From Actinobacteria bacterium OV450 (lineage in GTDB: Bacteria > Actinomycetota > Actinomycetes > Streptomycetales > Streptomycetaceae): a DNA stretch of 64,000 nt. The notes under the pieces are model-generated. The model was not told the DNA's origin and ran no database searches. It was given only the letters and a program-made list of their open reading frames with translations. The stretch is taken from contig LJCW01000372.1 in the NCBI GenBank assembly GCA_001298555.1, forward strand, positions 1 to 64,000. The letters are read 5' to 3'. Numbering within the stretch: the stretch's first letter is position 1; each line of letters starts with the position of its first letter. Positions 23,663 through 32,146 of the stretch are shown here, piece after piece. A program made the translations under genes and the position numbers.

Positions 23663-25315
23663 ATGGCGACCACCGCACCCACCGGTGTGCAGGGAGACAG
23701 CCGGTCGGAGACCACGTCCGACCCCGCATCCGCGCACGCCCACGCCCACGCCCCCATGACACACGCGCAGATCATGAAGGCGCTGTCCGGCCTGATGCTC
23801 GGCATGTTCGTGGCGATCCTGTCGTCCACGATCGTCTCCAACGCCCTGCCCCAGATCATCAGCGACCTCGGCGGCACCCAGTCCTCGTACACCTGGGTCG
23901 TCACCGCGGCCCTGCTGTCGATGACGGCGGCGACCCCGCTCTGGGGCAAGCTGTCGGACCTGTTCAGCAAGAAACTGCTCGTCCAGATATCCCTGGTGAT
24001 CTACGTCCTCGGCTCGGTGGTCGCGGGCCTGTCCCAGAACACCGGCATGCTCATCGCCTGCCGCGTCGTCCAGGGCATCGGCGTCGGCGGCCTGTCCGCC
24101 CTCGCCCAGATCGTGATGGCCGCGATGATCTCCCCGCGCGAGCGCGGCCGGTACAGCGGCTACCTCGGCGCGGTCTTCGCCGTCGCCACCGTCGGCGGTC
24201 CGCTGCTCGGCGGTGTCATCACCGACACCTCGTGGCTCGGCTGGCGCTGGTGCTTCTACGTCGGCGTGCCGTTCGCGGTCATCGCCCTGATCGTCCTCCA
24301 GCGGACCCTGCACCTCCCGGTCGTCCGGCGTGACGTCAAGGTCGACTGGCTCGGCGCCTTCCTGATCAGCGGGGCCGTGTCCCTGCTGCTGATCTGGGTC
24401 ACGCAGGCCGGCGACTCGTACGCCTGGGTCTCCTGGACCACCGCGGCGATGACCGGTGGAGCCGTCGTCCTCGGCCTGCTCTTCCTCCTCGTCGAGTCCA
24501 GGGCGAGCGACCCGATCATCCCGCTGCGCCTGTTCCGCAACAAGACCATCAGTCTCGCCTCGGCGGCCTCGCTGTTCGTCGGTATCGCGATGTTCTCGGG
24601 CACGGTGTTCTTCAGCCAGTTCTTCCAGCTGGCGCGGGGCGAGTCCCCCACGATGTCCGGAATCCTCACGATTCCGATGATCGGCGGGCTCTTCGTCTCC
24701 TCCACGGTTTCCGGTCAGGTGATCACCAAGACCGGTAGGTGGAAGGCCTGGCTCGTCTCCGGCGGCGTCCTCCTGACGGCCGGTCTCGGACTGCTGGGCA
24801 CGCTGCGGTACGACACCCCGTACTGGCACATCGCGATCTACATGGCGCTGACCGGCCTCGGTCTCGGCATGATGATGCAGAACCTCGTCCTCGCCACGCA
24901 GAACCAGGTGGCCCCCGAGGACCTGGGCGCGGCCAGCTCCGTCGTCACCTTCTTCCGCTCGCTGGGCGGAGCCATGGGCGTCTCGGCCCTCGGCGCGGTC
25001 ATGGCCAACCGGGTCACCCACTACGTGCAGGACGGCCTGGCCGCGCTCGGCCCGAAGGCTGCGGCGATGGGCCACGGCGGCGCCGCCGGCGGCGGGATCC
25101 CCGACCTCGACAAGCTGCCCGCGCCGTTCCGCGCGGTCATCGAGTCCGCGTACGGCCACGGCGTCGGCGACGTCTTCCTCTACGCGGCGCCGTTCGCCCT
25201 GCTGGGACTCGTCCTGGTGCTGTTCATCAAGGAGGTCGCGCTGAAGTCCAAGCCGGCGGGCCACGCCCCGGCCGCGTCGTCCGCCCCGGCCACGTCATCC
25301 GCCCCGGCGCAGTAG
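23663..25315 (+). CDS. MFS drug efflux transporter, EmrB/QacA (DHA2, 14-TMS) type
   Basis: A 550-aa inner-membrane proton antiporter. After a 35-residue N-terminal tail with a His/Ala repeat (SAHAHAHAPMTHAQ) come 14 predicted helices. Motif D1/motif A are recognisable: FVAILSSTIVSNALPQIISD near 50-70, and TPLWGKLSDLFSKKLLVQIS near 92-112. The antiporter motif C-like GYLGAVFAVATVGGPLLGGV lies near 167-187. RVVQGIGVGGLSAL precedes it. The C-terminal tail is Ala/Pro/Ser-rich. Co-transcription with the MarR regulator 14 bp upstream argues for inducible export of a toxic compound. Confidence 0.94.
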   Translation: MATTAPTGVQGDSRSETTSDPASAHAHAHAPMTHAQIMKALSGLMLGMFVAILSSTIVSNALPQIISDLGGTQSSYTWVVTAALLSMTAATPLWGKLSDLFSKKLLVQISLVIYVLGSVVAGLSQNTGMLIACRVVQGIGVGGLSALAQIVMAAMISPRERGRYSGYLGAVFAVATVGGPLLGGVITDTSWLGWRWCFYVGVPFAVIALIVLQRTLHLPVVRRDVKVDWLGAFLISGAVSLLLIWVTQAGDSYAWVSWTTAAMTGGAVVLGLLFLLVESRASDPIIPLRLFRNKTISLASAASLFVGIAMFSGTVFFSQFFQLARGESPTMSGILTIPMIGGLFVSSTVSGQVITKTGRWKAWLVSGGVLLTAGLGLLGTLRYDTPYWHIAIYMALTGLGLGMMMQNLVLATQNQVAPEDLGAASSVVTFFRSLGGAMGVSALGAVMANRVTHYVQDGLAALGPKAAAMGHGGAAGGGIPDLDKLPAPFRAVIESAYGHGVGDVFLYAAPFALLGLVLVLFIKEVALKSKPAGHAPAASSAPATSSAPAQ

Positions 25316-25349
25316 CGACACCGCGCGGCACCGGAGGGCACGGCCCGGG

Positions 25350-25402
25350 CCCCCGTCGGGTGCTCCCCCTGTTCGACGGGGCGGGGAGCACCGGACGGGG
25401 GC
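25350..25402. terminator. Bidirectional terminator between MFS and TetR genes
   Basis: GCCCCCGTC-GGTGCTCCCC and GGGGAGCACC-GGACGGGGGC form a long stem around CTGTTCGACGGGGC. It sits between two convergent genes and just touches the region before the TetR stop at 25407. Confidence 0.75.
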
Positions 25403-25406
25403 TCTC

Positions 25407-26057
25407 CTATGCCCCCGGGCCCGCGCCGGGCCGGGCGGCCGCGGCCTGCACCTCGATGCCCGCGATCAGGACGTCGAGGGCGAGGGCGAAGTCCCCGTCG
25501 GGCGCCCGCCGGGCGGTGCCGCCGCATCCGTGCAGGAACTGCGACACGGCCAGGTGCGCCCCGGTCCGGCGGCCGCCCGCGAGGCCGGTGGCGTCGAGCA
25601 GCCGCTGCAGGGCGGAGTCGAAGGCCCGGGCGTGCGGCCCGATGTTCGGGTACGCGGCGGTCAGCGGAGCCACCCAGGGGTGCTCCGCCAGCAGCCGCCG
25701 GTAGCCGCAGGCCAGCGAACGCAACCGGCCGGGCCAGCCCTCCCGGGCCGGCCCGGCCGGGGTGGTCCGCGGCAGCGGGAGCTCGCCCAGCGCCCGGTCC
25801 AGGGCGAGTTCGAGCAGATCGTGCTTGGTGTCGACGTACCAGTACAGGGACATCGCGGTGACCCCGAGTCCGGCCGCGAGCCGCCGCATCGAGAACCGGG
25901 CCAGCCCCTCGGCGTCGAGCAGCCGTACGGTGGCTCCGGTGATCCGGTCCCGGTCGAGGCCGGAGGGCGCCTCGCTGCGGCGTCTGGCGGGTGCGGTGTG
26001 CCCGGGAGCCAGCCACACGCTGGTCCGGGTCTTGCCGGCATCGGCCGCGGTCACCAT
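25407..26057 (-). CDS. TetR/AcrR-family transcriptional regulator
   Basis: A 216-aa regulator. The N-terminal HTH is at about 33-82: GLDRDRITGATVRLLDAEGL, then RFSMRRLAAGLGVTAMSLYW and YVDTKHDLLELALDRAL. The C-terminal part (about 100-210) is a TetR_C-type ligand-binding helical bundle (PWVAPLTAAYPNIGPHARAF, FLHGCGGTARRAPDGDFALA). The first 30 residues are extra and basic, so a later start is possible. It is convergent with the MFS gene and could control it or an unlinked target. Confidence 0.9.
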   Translation of the reverse strand: MVTAADAGKTRTSVWLAPGHTAPARRRSEAPSGLDRDRITGATVRLLDAEGLARFSMRRLAAGLGVTAMSLYWYVDTKHDLLELALDRALGELPLPRTTPAGPAREGWPGRLRSLACGYRRLLAEHPWVAPLTAAYPNIGPHARAFDSALQRLLDATGLAGGRRTGAHLAVSQFLHGCGGTARRAPDGDFALALDVLIAGIEVQAAAARPGAGPGA

Positions 26058-26147
26058 GGAGGCACCCTCCTCACAACAGCTGGATCAGCCCGGAATGCCC
26101 GGTCCGCCCACTTGATGCTAGAGGGTGCCCCTCGCGTTCCGGCAGGT

Positions 26148-28418
26148 TCAGGACGGGGCGGACGTGCCGTTCAGGGGGGCGGTCAGGTCGTAGAAGGCGG
26201 CCCCTCCGATCGTGACGGACCGGTAGTTGGCCTTGACCCAGGCGGTGATGGCGCTGCTGGTGCCACCGCCCGGGCCTCCGCCCTGGCCACCGCCCGGACC
26301 TCCGCGTGCGGCCTGTCCCTCGCCACCGGAACGGTCGCCCCCACCGACGAAGTAGTGGATCTTTCCGGTGCGCACGTACTCCTGGAACCGGGCGAGCGTC
26401 GGGGACGGGTCGCTGCCGTTGAAGCCGCCGACCGGCATCACCGGCTCGCCGGAGGCCAGCTGGTAGCTCGCCGCGTTCTGCGCACCCACGGCGGCCGCCG
26501 CCCAGGTGTACTTCCCCGCGTCCTTGCGCAGGGCCGCCGTGGCCTCCGTACCGACCTTCGTGCCGCCCAGCAGGCCGCCGGGACCTCCGCCCGCGGAGTT
26601 CTGCCCACCGCGCGCACCGCCGCCGCGACCGCCGGGGAAGCCCGGGCCACCGCCGGGGAGACCCTGACCACCTTGGCCGACCTGGCCGCCGGGGAAACCC
26701 CGGCCACCGGGGAACTGCCGGGGACCGCCCTGCGGACCGCCGCCCCCGGGTCCGCCCTGCTGGGCACCCTGCGGCGGCCCCTGCGGGAACGCGCCGGGCG
26801 GGAGCTCCCCGCCTGCGAACATCCGCATGCCCATGCCGCCGCGGCCGCCGGACACCGCGGGCCCGGCCGTCACGATCGACCCGCCGCGCGTGGAATCCAC
26901 CGTGGTCACGCAGTACGCGAGCGGGCCGGCCAGCGCCGCGGCCACGCCCAGCGCCGCCGCAGCGCGCACGAACCGGCGGCCGAGCCGGGCACCGAACAGC
27001 AGCCCGGCGGCCGCGGCCGTACCGGCGACGAGGACCGTCCAGCGCAGCCACGGCAGATATCCGGACGAGCGGCCGAGCAGGACGTACGACCACCACGCGG
27101 TCAGCGCGAGGGTGCCGGAGAGGGTGAGCGCGGCGGCCTTGGCGCCCCGCTCCTCCCACAGGAGGGCCACACCCATGCCGACCAGCGCGGCCACGTACGG
27201 CGCCAGCGCCACGGTGTAGTACTCGTGGAAGATGCCCTGCATGTAGCTGAAGACGAGCGCCGTGGTCAGCAGGGCGCCGCCCCACACCAGGAAGGACGCC
27301 CGGGCCATGCCCTCCAGGGAGTCGGCGGCCCGGCGGGCCCGCCAGGTGACGACCAGTCCGGCGACGAGCATGACGAGGGCCGCGGGGAGCAGCCAGGAGA
27401 TCTGCCCGCCGACGTTGGCCGAGAACAGCCGGTCGATGCCGGTCTCTCCCCAGCCGGGACCGCCGCCACCGGGGCGGGCACCGCCGCCGACGCTGCCGGT
27501 CTCGTCCCCGTTGATCCGGCCGAGGCCGTTGTAGCCGAAGGTCAGCTCCAGGAAGGAGTTGGTCTGGGAGCCGCCGATGTACGGGCGGGAGGACGCGGGC
27601 CAGAGCTCCACGACGGCCACCCACCAGCCGCCGGCCACCACCATGGCCCCGCCTGCGAGCAGCAGCTGGCCGAGCCGGCGGCGCAGCCGGGTGGGCGCGC
27701 AGACGGCGTACACGACGGCCAGCGGCGGCAGGACGAGGAAGGCCTGGAGGGTCTTGGTCAGAAAGGCGAAGCCGACCGCGACGCCCGCCCAGACCAGCCA
27801 CTTGGTGTGGGCGCCCTCCAGGGCGCGCAGGACGCAGTAGACGGTGACGGTCAGCAGCAGCGCGAGCAGCGCGTCCGGGTTGTTGAAGCGGAACATCAGC
27901 GCGGCCACCGGGGTGAGCGCGAAGACCGCGCCGCTGATCAGTGCGGCCGCGGGCCCGAAGTGACGTCGTACGGCCGCGTACAGCACGGCGGTGGTGGCGA
28001 CCCCCATCAGGGCCTGCGGGACGAGGATCTGCCAGCCGCCGAGCCCGAACAGCCGGACGGACAGCGCCATGGGCCAGAGGGCGGCCGGGGGCTTGTCGAC
28101 GGTGATGGAGTTCCCGGCGTCGGAGGAACCGAAGAAGAAGGCCTTCCAGCTCTCGCTGCCCGCCTGGACGGCTGCGGAGTAGAAGGAGTTCGCGTAGCCG
28201 GAGGCGCCCAGGTTCCACAGCAGCAGGACGGCGGTGGCCAGCAGGAGCGCCACGTACGCGGGCCGCTCCCAGCGGGGGCGTCCCGCGGTCGCGGTACCCG
28301 CCGTGGCGGGCGGGGTGGTGCCGGGCGCGGCCGGGGCGGTGGCGTCGGCCGGGCCGCCGGCGTTGGTCGGGGCCCGTTCCGGGAACGGGGAGTCCATGGG
28401 TGGTACGGCCGTGGTCAT
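26148..28418 (-). CDS. Family-39 (ArnT/PMT-like) membrane glycosyltransferase with Gly-rich insert
   Basis: A 756-aa integral membrane enzyme expected to use polyprenyl-phosphate sugars to glycosylate extracytoplasmic acceptors. After a Pro/Ala tail, the first helix (VALLLATAVLLLWNLGASGY, about 53-72) leads to the PMT_2 catalytic loop with AGSESWKAFFFGSSDAGNSI, then TVDKPPAALWPMAL (the DKPP motif). About ten further helices follow to about residue 530. A region of about 100 residues (550-650) is almost pure Gly/Pro/Gln (GGPGGGGPQGGP, FPGGRGFPGG). The C-terminal soluble domain (660-756) contains VMPVGGFNGSDPSPTLARFQ and KIHYFVGGG. The start overlaps the stop of the GT2-GtrA gene (ATGA). Confidence 0.9.
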   Translation of the reverse strand: MTTAVPPMDSPFPERAPTNAGGPADATAPAAPGTTPPATAGTATAGRPRWERPAYVALLLATAVLLLWNLGASGYANSFYSAAVQAGSESWKAFFFGSSDAGNSITVDKPPAALWPMALSVRLFGLGGWQILVPQALMGVATTAVLYAAVRRHFGPAAALISGAVFALTPVAALMFRFNNPDALLALLLTVTVYCVLRALEGAHTKWLVWAGVAVGFAFLTKTLQAFLVLPPLAVVYAVCAPTRLRRRLGQLLLAGGAMVVAGGWWVAVVELWPASSRPYIGGSQTNSFLELTFGYNGLGRINGDETGSVGGGARPGGGGPGWGETGIDRLFSANVGGQISWLLPAALVMLVAGLVVTWRARRAADSLEGMARASFLVWGGALLTTALVFSYMQGIFHEYYTVALAPYVAALVGMGVALLWEERGAKAAALTLSGTLALTAWWSYVLLGRSSGYLPWLRWTVLVAGTAAAAGLLFGARLGRRFVRAAAALGVAAALAGPLAYCVTTVDSTRGGSIVTAGPAVSGGRGGMGMRMFAGGELPPGAFPQGPPQGAQQGGPGGGGPQGGPRQFPGGRGFPGGQVGQGGQGLPGGGPGFPGGRGGGARGGQNSAGGGPGGLLGGTKVGTEATAALRKDAGKYTWAAAAVGAQNAASYQLASGEPVMPVGGFNGSDPSPTLARFQEYVRTGKIHYFVGGGDRSGGEGQAARGGPGGGQGGGPGGGTSSAITAWVKANYRSVTIGGAAFYDLTAPLNGTSAPS

Positions 28419-29683
28419 CGGGTGTCGTCCTTCGCGGGAGTGGCGCGCCGCTCGGGGAAGACCCAGGCGCGGAAGAGCAGGAACCTCAGCACGGTTGCGG
28501 CGAGGTTGGCCGTGATCAGCACGGCCAGTTCGGTGCTGTGGGCGGGACGGTGGGTGGCTGCGCCGAGGGCGGCGAGCGATCCGCTGGTCAGGGCCAGTCC
28601 GACGCCGAACACGACGAGCCCCTGGGCCTGGTGGCGGACGGCCCGTTCACGGCCGCGGACGCCGAAGGTGAGCCGGCGGTTGGCGGCCGTGTTGGCGACG
28701 GCGGAGACCAGCAGGGCGCCGGCGTTGGCGAGCTGGGGACCGGCGCCGAGCCGGAACAGGGAGTACAGGGCGAGGTAGCCGAGCGTGGACAGCACCCCGA
28801 TCACGCAGAAGCCGAGGAGCTGGCGGGCCAGCCCGCGCGGCACCCCGGGCAGGGCGCTGCGGTCGCGCGGGTCGTCGCCGAAGGGGCGGGCGAGCCGGTC
28901 GAGCGGCAGTGCGCCGACGGCCAGGGCCCGGCCCACCCGCCACATGCCCTTGAGGTCCTCGGTGGCGGTGCTGACGATGTGGACGGTGGAGTCCGGGTCG
29001 TCCACCCAGTCCACCGGCACCTCGTGGATGCGCAGCCCGGCCCGCTCGGCGAGGACCAGCATCTCGGTGTCGAAGAACCAGCCCGAGTCCTCCACCAGCG
29101 GCAGCAGTCGCTGCGCGACCTCCCGCCGGATGGCCTTGAACCCGCACTGGGCATCGCTGAAGCGGGCTGCGAGGGAGGAGCGCAGGAGCAGGTTGTAGGC
29201 CCGGGAGACGAACTCCCGCTTGGCGCCGCGCACCACGCGCGAGGAGCGGGCCAGGCGGGTGCCGATGGCGAGGTCGGAGTGCCCGGAGATGAGCGGGGCG
29301 ACCAGCGGCAGCAGCGCGTTGAGGTCGGTGGACAGGTCCACGTCCATGTACGCGAGGACGGGTGCCTCGGAGCGGGACCAGACGGTCCGCAGGGCGCGGC
29401 CGCGTCCCTTCTCCTCCAGCCGGGTGCTGCGTACGCCGTCGACGGTGGCGGCGAGGGCGGCCGCGACCTCGGGGGTGCGGTCGGTGCTCGCGTTGTCGGC
29501 GATCGTGATGCGGAAGGGGTACGGGAACGTGCGGGTCAGGTGGTCGTGGAGGCGGCGCACGCACGGCCCGAGGTCCTTCTCCTCGTTGAAGACCGGGATC
29601 ACCACGTCGAGTACGGGCTCGCCGGGCACGGGCGCGAGGTGCGCCCGTGCCGGGAGGGCGCCGGAGGAGGTGTCGGTTGGCAT
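28415..29683 (-). CDS. GT2 glycosyltransferase fused to a GtrA-like membrane domain
   Basis: A 422-aa protein from the ATG at 29683 (MPTDTSSGALPARAHLAPVP). Residues about 22-245 are a family-2 (dolichol-phosphate-mannose-synthase-like) transferase: VLDVVIPVFNEEKDLGPCVR, ADNASTDRTPEVAA, the DxD-type LAYMDVDLSTDL and SDAQCGFKAIRREVAQRLLP. Residues about 290-410 are a four-helix GtrA domain (LLGFCVIGVLSTLGYLALYS, NRRLTFGVRG, FRAWVFPERR). It probably makes and flips a polyprenyl-phosphate sugar that the next gene (GT39) transfers. The ATGA overlap with that gene supports a joint pathway. A two-component operon lies just upstream. Confidence 0.92.
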   Translation of the reverse strand: MPTDTSSGALPARAHLAPVPGEPVLDVVIPVFNEEKDLGPCVRRLHDHLTRTFPYPFRITIADNASTDRTPEVAAALAATVDGVRSTRLEEKGRGRALRTVWSRSEAPVLAYMDVDLSTDLNALLPLVAPLISGHSDLAIGTRLARSSRVVRGAKREFVSRAYNLLLRSSLAARFSDAQCGFKAIRREVAQRLLPLVEDSGWFFDTEMLVLAERAGLRIHEVPVDWVDDPDSTVHIVSTATEDLKGMWRVGRALAVGALPLDRLARPFGDDPRDRSALPGVPRGLARQLLGFCVIGVLSTLGYLALYSLFRLGAGPQLANAGALLVSAVANTAANRRLTFGVRGRERAVRHQAQGLVVFGVGLALTSGSLAALGAATHRPAHSTELAVLITANLAATVLRFLLFRAWVFPERRATPAKDDTR

Positions 29684-29708
29684 ACACCGACCTTCTCCGG
29701 GTGGGCTG

Positions 29709-31283
29709 TCACCGCTGTGTGGTGAGCCTGTGCCCCGTCTGTGAGTCCCTCCGCGATTCCGCTTCCCGGGGGATCGCCGGCTGCTCCGGGGCGAGCGGGA
29801 GCAGGACCTCGAAACAGGTCCACCCGGGCTCGCTCCGCACGTCCACCTGTCCGCCGTGCGCCGTGACGACGGCCGAGACGATGGCGAGCCCCAGGCCGGT
29901 GGAGCCCGCGGCCCGGGAGCGCGAGGCGTCGCCGCGTGCGAACCGTTCGAAGACGTGGGGGAGCAGGACGGGTGGGATACCGGGCCCGTCGTCCTGGATC
30001 CGCAGCCGGACCGCGGATGTTTCACGTGAAACACCGGCGGTGACGGTGGTGCCGGGCGGGGTGTGCGTACGGGCGTTGGCGAGCAGGTTGACCAGGACCT
30101 GCTGGATCCGGGCCGGGTCCGCGCGGATCGGCGCGGGCTCGTCGGGCAGTTCGAGGCGCCAGTGGTGCTCGGGCCCGGCGGCCCGGGCGTCGCTGACGGC
30201 GTCGATGACGAGCGGGGCGAGGTCGGTGTCGGTCGCGCTCAGCGGGCGGCCGGCGTCGAGCCGGGCGAGCAGCAGCAGGTCCTCGACGAGGCCGGTCATC
30301 CGGGTCGCCTCCGACTCGATGCGGCCCAGGGCGTGCCGGGTGTCCGGACCGGGCTCCTCACGGCCCCGCCGGGTGAGCTCGGCGTACCCGCGGATGGAGG
30401 CCAGGGGGGTGCGCAGCTCGTGGCTGGCGTCGGCGACGAACTGCCGGACCCGGGTCTCGCTCTGCTGGCGGGCGGTGAGGGCGGAGGAGACGTGCCCGAG
30501 CATCCGGTTGAGGGCGGCGCCGACCTGGCCCACCTCGGTCCGGGGATCGGCCTCGGCGTCCGGGACCCGCTCGTGGAGGGCGGGTTCGCCGCTGTGCAGC
30601 GGGAGTTCGGAGACGCGGGTGGCGGTGGCGGCCACCCGGCGCAGCGGGCGCAGGGCGACCCCGACCAGGGCCTGCCCGGCGAGGGAAGCCGCGATCAGCC
30701 CGGCGAGGGTGACGCAGACCTCCACGGCGATCAGCGTCTGAACGGTGGAGTCGACCTCGGTGAGCGGATAGGCCAGGGCCAGGTTCCCTTCGGGCGAGGC
30801 CTGTACCCGGTAGCTGCCGAGGCCCGGCAGGTCCAGGTCCACGGGTGCGGGCCGGCCGCGTTCGGCGGCGGCCTTGGCGACGGCCTTCTCCAGGACGTGG
30901 GACTGGGCCGGGGTGAGCGGCCGCCGGGTCTCCAGGCCGGGCCCGCCGATGGCGGCGAGCCGGGCGCCTTCGGTGGTGCCGCCCGGCTCGGACCGGATCC
31001 CCACGGCGCCCAGGGGGGTGCCCGGGGCACTGACGAACCAGAGGCCGTCACGCCCGGGCTTCACCGGCGAAGGGTTCCGGGGCGTGGCCATGTCCACGGC
31101 GATGCGGAGCTGCTGGTCCAGTTTGTCGACCAGGTACGAGCGCAGCGCCAGGGTGGTGACGGCGCCGATGGCCGTGCCCACCACGGCGATGAGCGCCACC
31201 GCCGAGACGACGAGCCGGGCCCGCAGGGACCAGGAGCGGACCGGACGGAGGACGCGAAGGCGCCGCGGCGGGTGGGGTGCCAC
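29709..31283 (-). CDS. Sensor histidine kinase (OmpR-partner type)
   Basis: A 524-aa membrane kinase from a GTG at 31283 that overlaps the response-regulator stop (TAGTG). Helix 1 is LVVSAVALIAVVGTAIGAVT (about 20-40). An extracytoplasmic sensor of about 130 residues follows. Helix 2 (LIAVEVCVTLAGLIAASLAG) leads to a HAMP domain with PLRRVAATATRVSELPL. The H-box is FVADASHELRTPLASIRGYA (His near 300). N-box QVLVNLLANARTHTPPGTTV and G-boxes IQDDGPGIPPVLLPHVFERF and GLGLAIVSAVVTAHGG are intact. A perfect parS palindrome at 30019-30032 encodes the VSRET codons between the N- and G1-boxes. Confidence 0.94.
   Translation of the reverse strand: MAPHPPRRLRVLRPVRSWSLRARLVVSAVALIAVVGTAIGAVTTLALRSYLVDKLDQQLRIAVDMATPRNPSPVKPGRDGLWFVSAPGTPLGAVGIRSEPGGTTEGARLAAIGGPGLETRRPLTPAQSHVLEKAVAKAAAERGRPAPVDLDLPGLGSYRVQASPEGNLALAYPLTEVDSTVQTLIAVEVCVTLAGLIAASLAGQALVGVALRPLRRVAATATRVSELPLHSGEPALHERVPDAEADPRTEVGQVGAALNRMLGHVSSALTARQQSETRVRQFVADASHELRTPLASIRGYAELTRRGREEPGPDTRHALGRIESEATRMTGLVEDLLLLARLDAGRPLSATDTDLAPLVIDAVSDARAAGPEHHWRLELPDEPAPIRADPARIQQVLVNLLANARTHTPPGTTVTAGVSRETSAVRLRIQDDGPGIPPVLLPHVFERFARGDASRSRAAGSTGLGLAIVSAVVTAHGGQVDVRSEPGWTCFEVLLPLAPEQPAIPREAESRRDSQTGHRLTTQR
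30019..30032. other. parS site (ParB binding palindrome) inside the kinase gene
   Basis: GTTTCACGTGAAAC is a perfect 14-bp palindrome identical to the Streptomyces parS consensus. It lies in coding sequence, read as VSRET on the minus strand, between two conserved ATPase boxes. ParB spreading from such origin-proximal sites condenses and segregates chromosomes during sporulation. Confidence 0.9.
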
Positions 31284-32050
31284 TACTCGGCCGGCTTGAT
31301 CAGGTAGCCGGCACCGCGCCGGGTGTGGATCATCGGGGGCAGACCGGGGCCGCTCTCCAGCTTGCGCCGCAGATAGGAGATGTACAGCTCGACGACGTTG
31401 GCCTGGCCGCCGAAGTCGTACGACCACACCCGGTCCAGGATCTGCGCCTTGCTCAGCACCCGCCGCGGGTTGCGCATCAGGTAGCGCAGCAGCTCGAACT
31501 CGGTTGCGGTCAGATGGATCTCCCGGCCTCCGCGGGACACCTCGTGGCTGTCCTCGTCGAGCCGCAGATCACCGACGGCCAGGACGGAGCCCCCGCGCGC
31601 GGCCTGGGCGGCCCCCGAGCGGCGGACCAGGCCGCGCAGCCGGGCCACGACCTCCTCCAGGCTGAAGGGCTTGGTGACGTAGTCGTCACCGCCCGCGGTC
31701 AGACCCGCGATGCGGTCCTCGACGGAGTCCTTCGCGGTCAGGAACAGCACGGGGAGCTGCGGGATCTCCCGGCGCAGCTGTCCCAGGACGGCGAGGCCGT
31801 CCATATCGGGCAGCATGACGTCGAGGACCACGACGTCGGGCCGGAACTCCCGGGCGGCCCGGACGGCGCCGGCCCCGTCGCCCGCGCTGCGGACCTCGCA
31901 GCCCTCGTAGCGCAGGGCCATGGACAGCAGCTCGGAGAGCGAGGCCTCGTCGTCGACGACGAGCACCCGGCAGGGACCGCCGTCGGGCCGGACGAGGGCC
32001 CCGGGGTTGCTGGTGGACGTGGACGCATGGGAGGTGGTCGTCGCAGTCAT
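31283..32050 (-). CDS. OmpR-family response regulator
   Basis: A 255-aa transcription factor. The receiver (about 27-140) has the acidic pair VLVVDDEASLSELL, the phospho-Asp in VVVLDVMLPDMDGLAVL, Thr in LFLTAKDSVEDRIAG and Lys in DDYVTKPFSLEEVVARL. The C-terminal winged helix (about 155-250) has DSHEVSRGGREIHLTATEFE, LLRYLMRNPRRVLSKAQILD and NVVELYISYLRRKLESG. The 25-residue N-terminal Ser/Thr tail is extra. It is the first gene of an overlapping pair with the kinase, and the glycosyltransferase genes that follow may belong to the same transcript. Confidence 0.95.
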   Translation of the reverse strand: MTATTTSHASTSTSNPGALVRPDGGPCRVLVVDDEASLSELLSMALRYEGCEVRSAGDGAGAVRAAREFRPDVVVLDVMLPDMDGLAVLGQLRREIPQLPVLFLTAKDSVEDRIAGLTAGGDDYVTKPFSLEEVVARLRGLVRRSGAAQAARGGSVLAVGDLRLDEDSHEVSRGGREIHLTATEFELLRYLMRNPRRVLSKAQILDRVWSYDFGGQANVVELYISYLRRKLESGPGLPPMIHTRRGAGYLIKPAE

Positions 32051-32146
32051 GCGACCACGCTGACCGCGGCCTCTGAGAGCGTTCTTGTCCCTACCTGTGA
32101 ATTTCCTGAGAACTGGATCGGCCCGGGGAGCCCCCGGGCGGCCCGC

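Noticed and set aside
25530..28778. 1082-aa plus-strand ORF
   Set aside because: It is antisense to TetR and GT39 genes; no start site or domain and typical GC-frame repeats of Gly/Arg.
29683..30034. N-terminal extension of the GT2-GtrA protein starting at the parS site (MFHVKH...)
   Set aside because: The extension overlaps the kinase gene in another frame and has no glycosyltransferase homology. The start only exists because parS contains an ATG on that strand.
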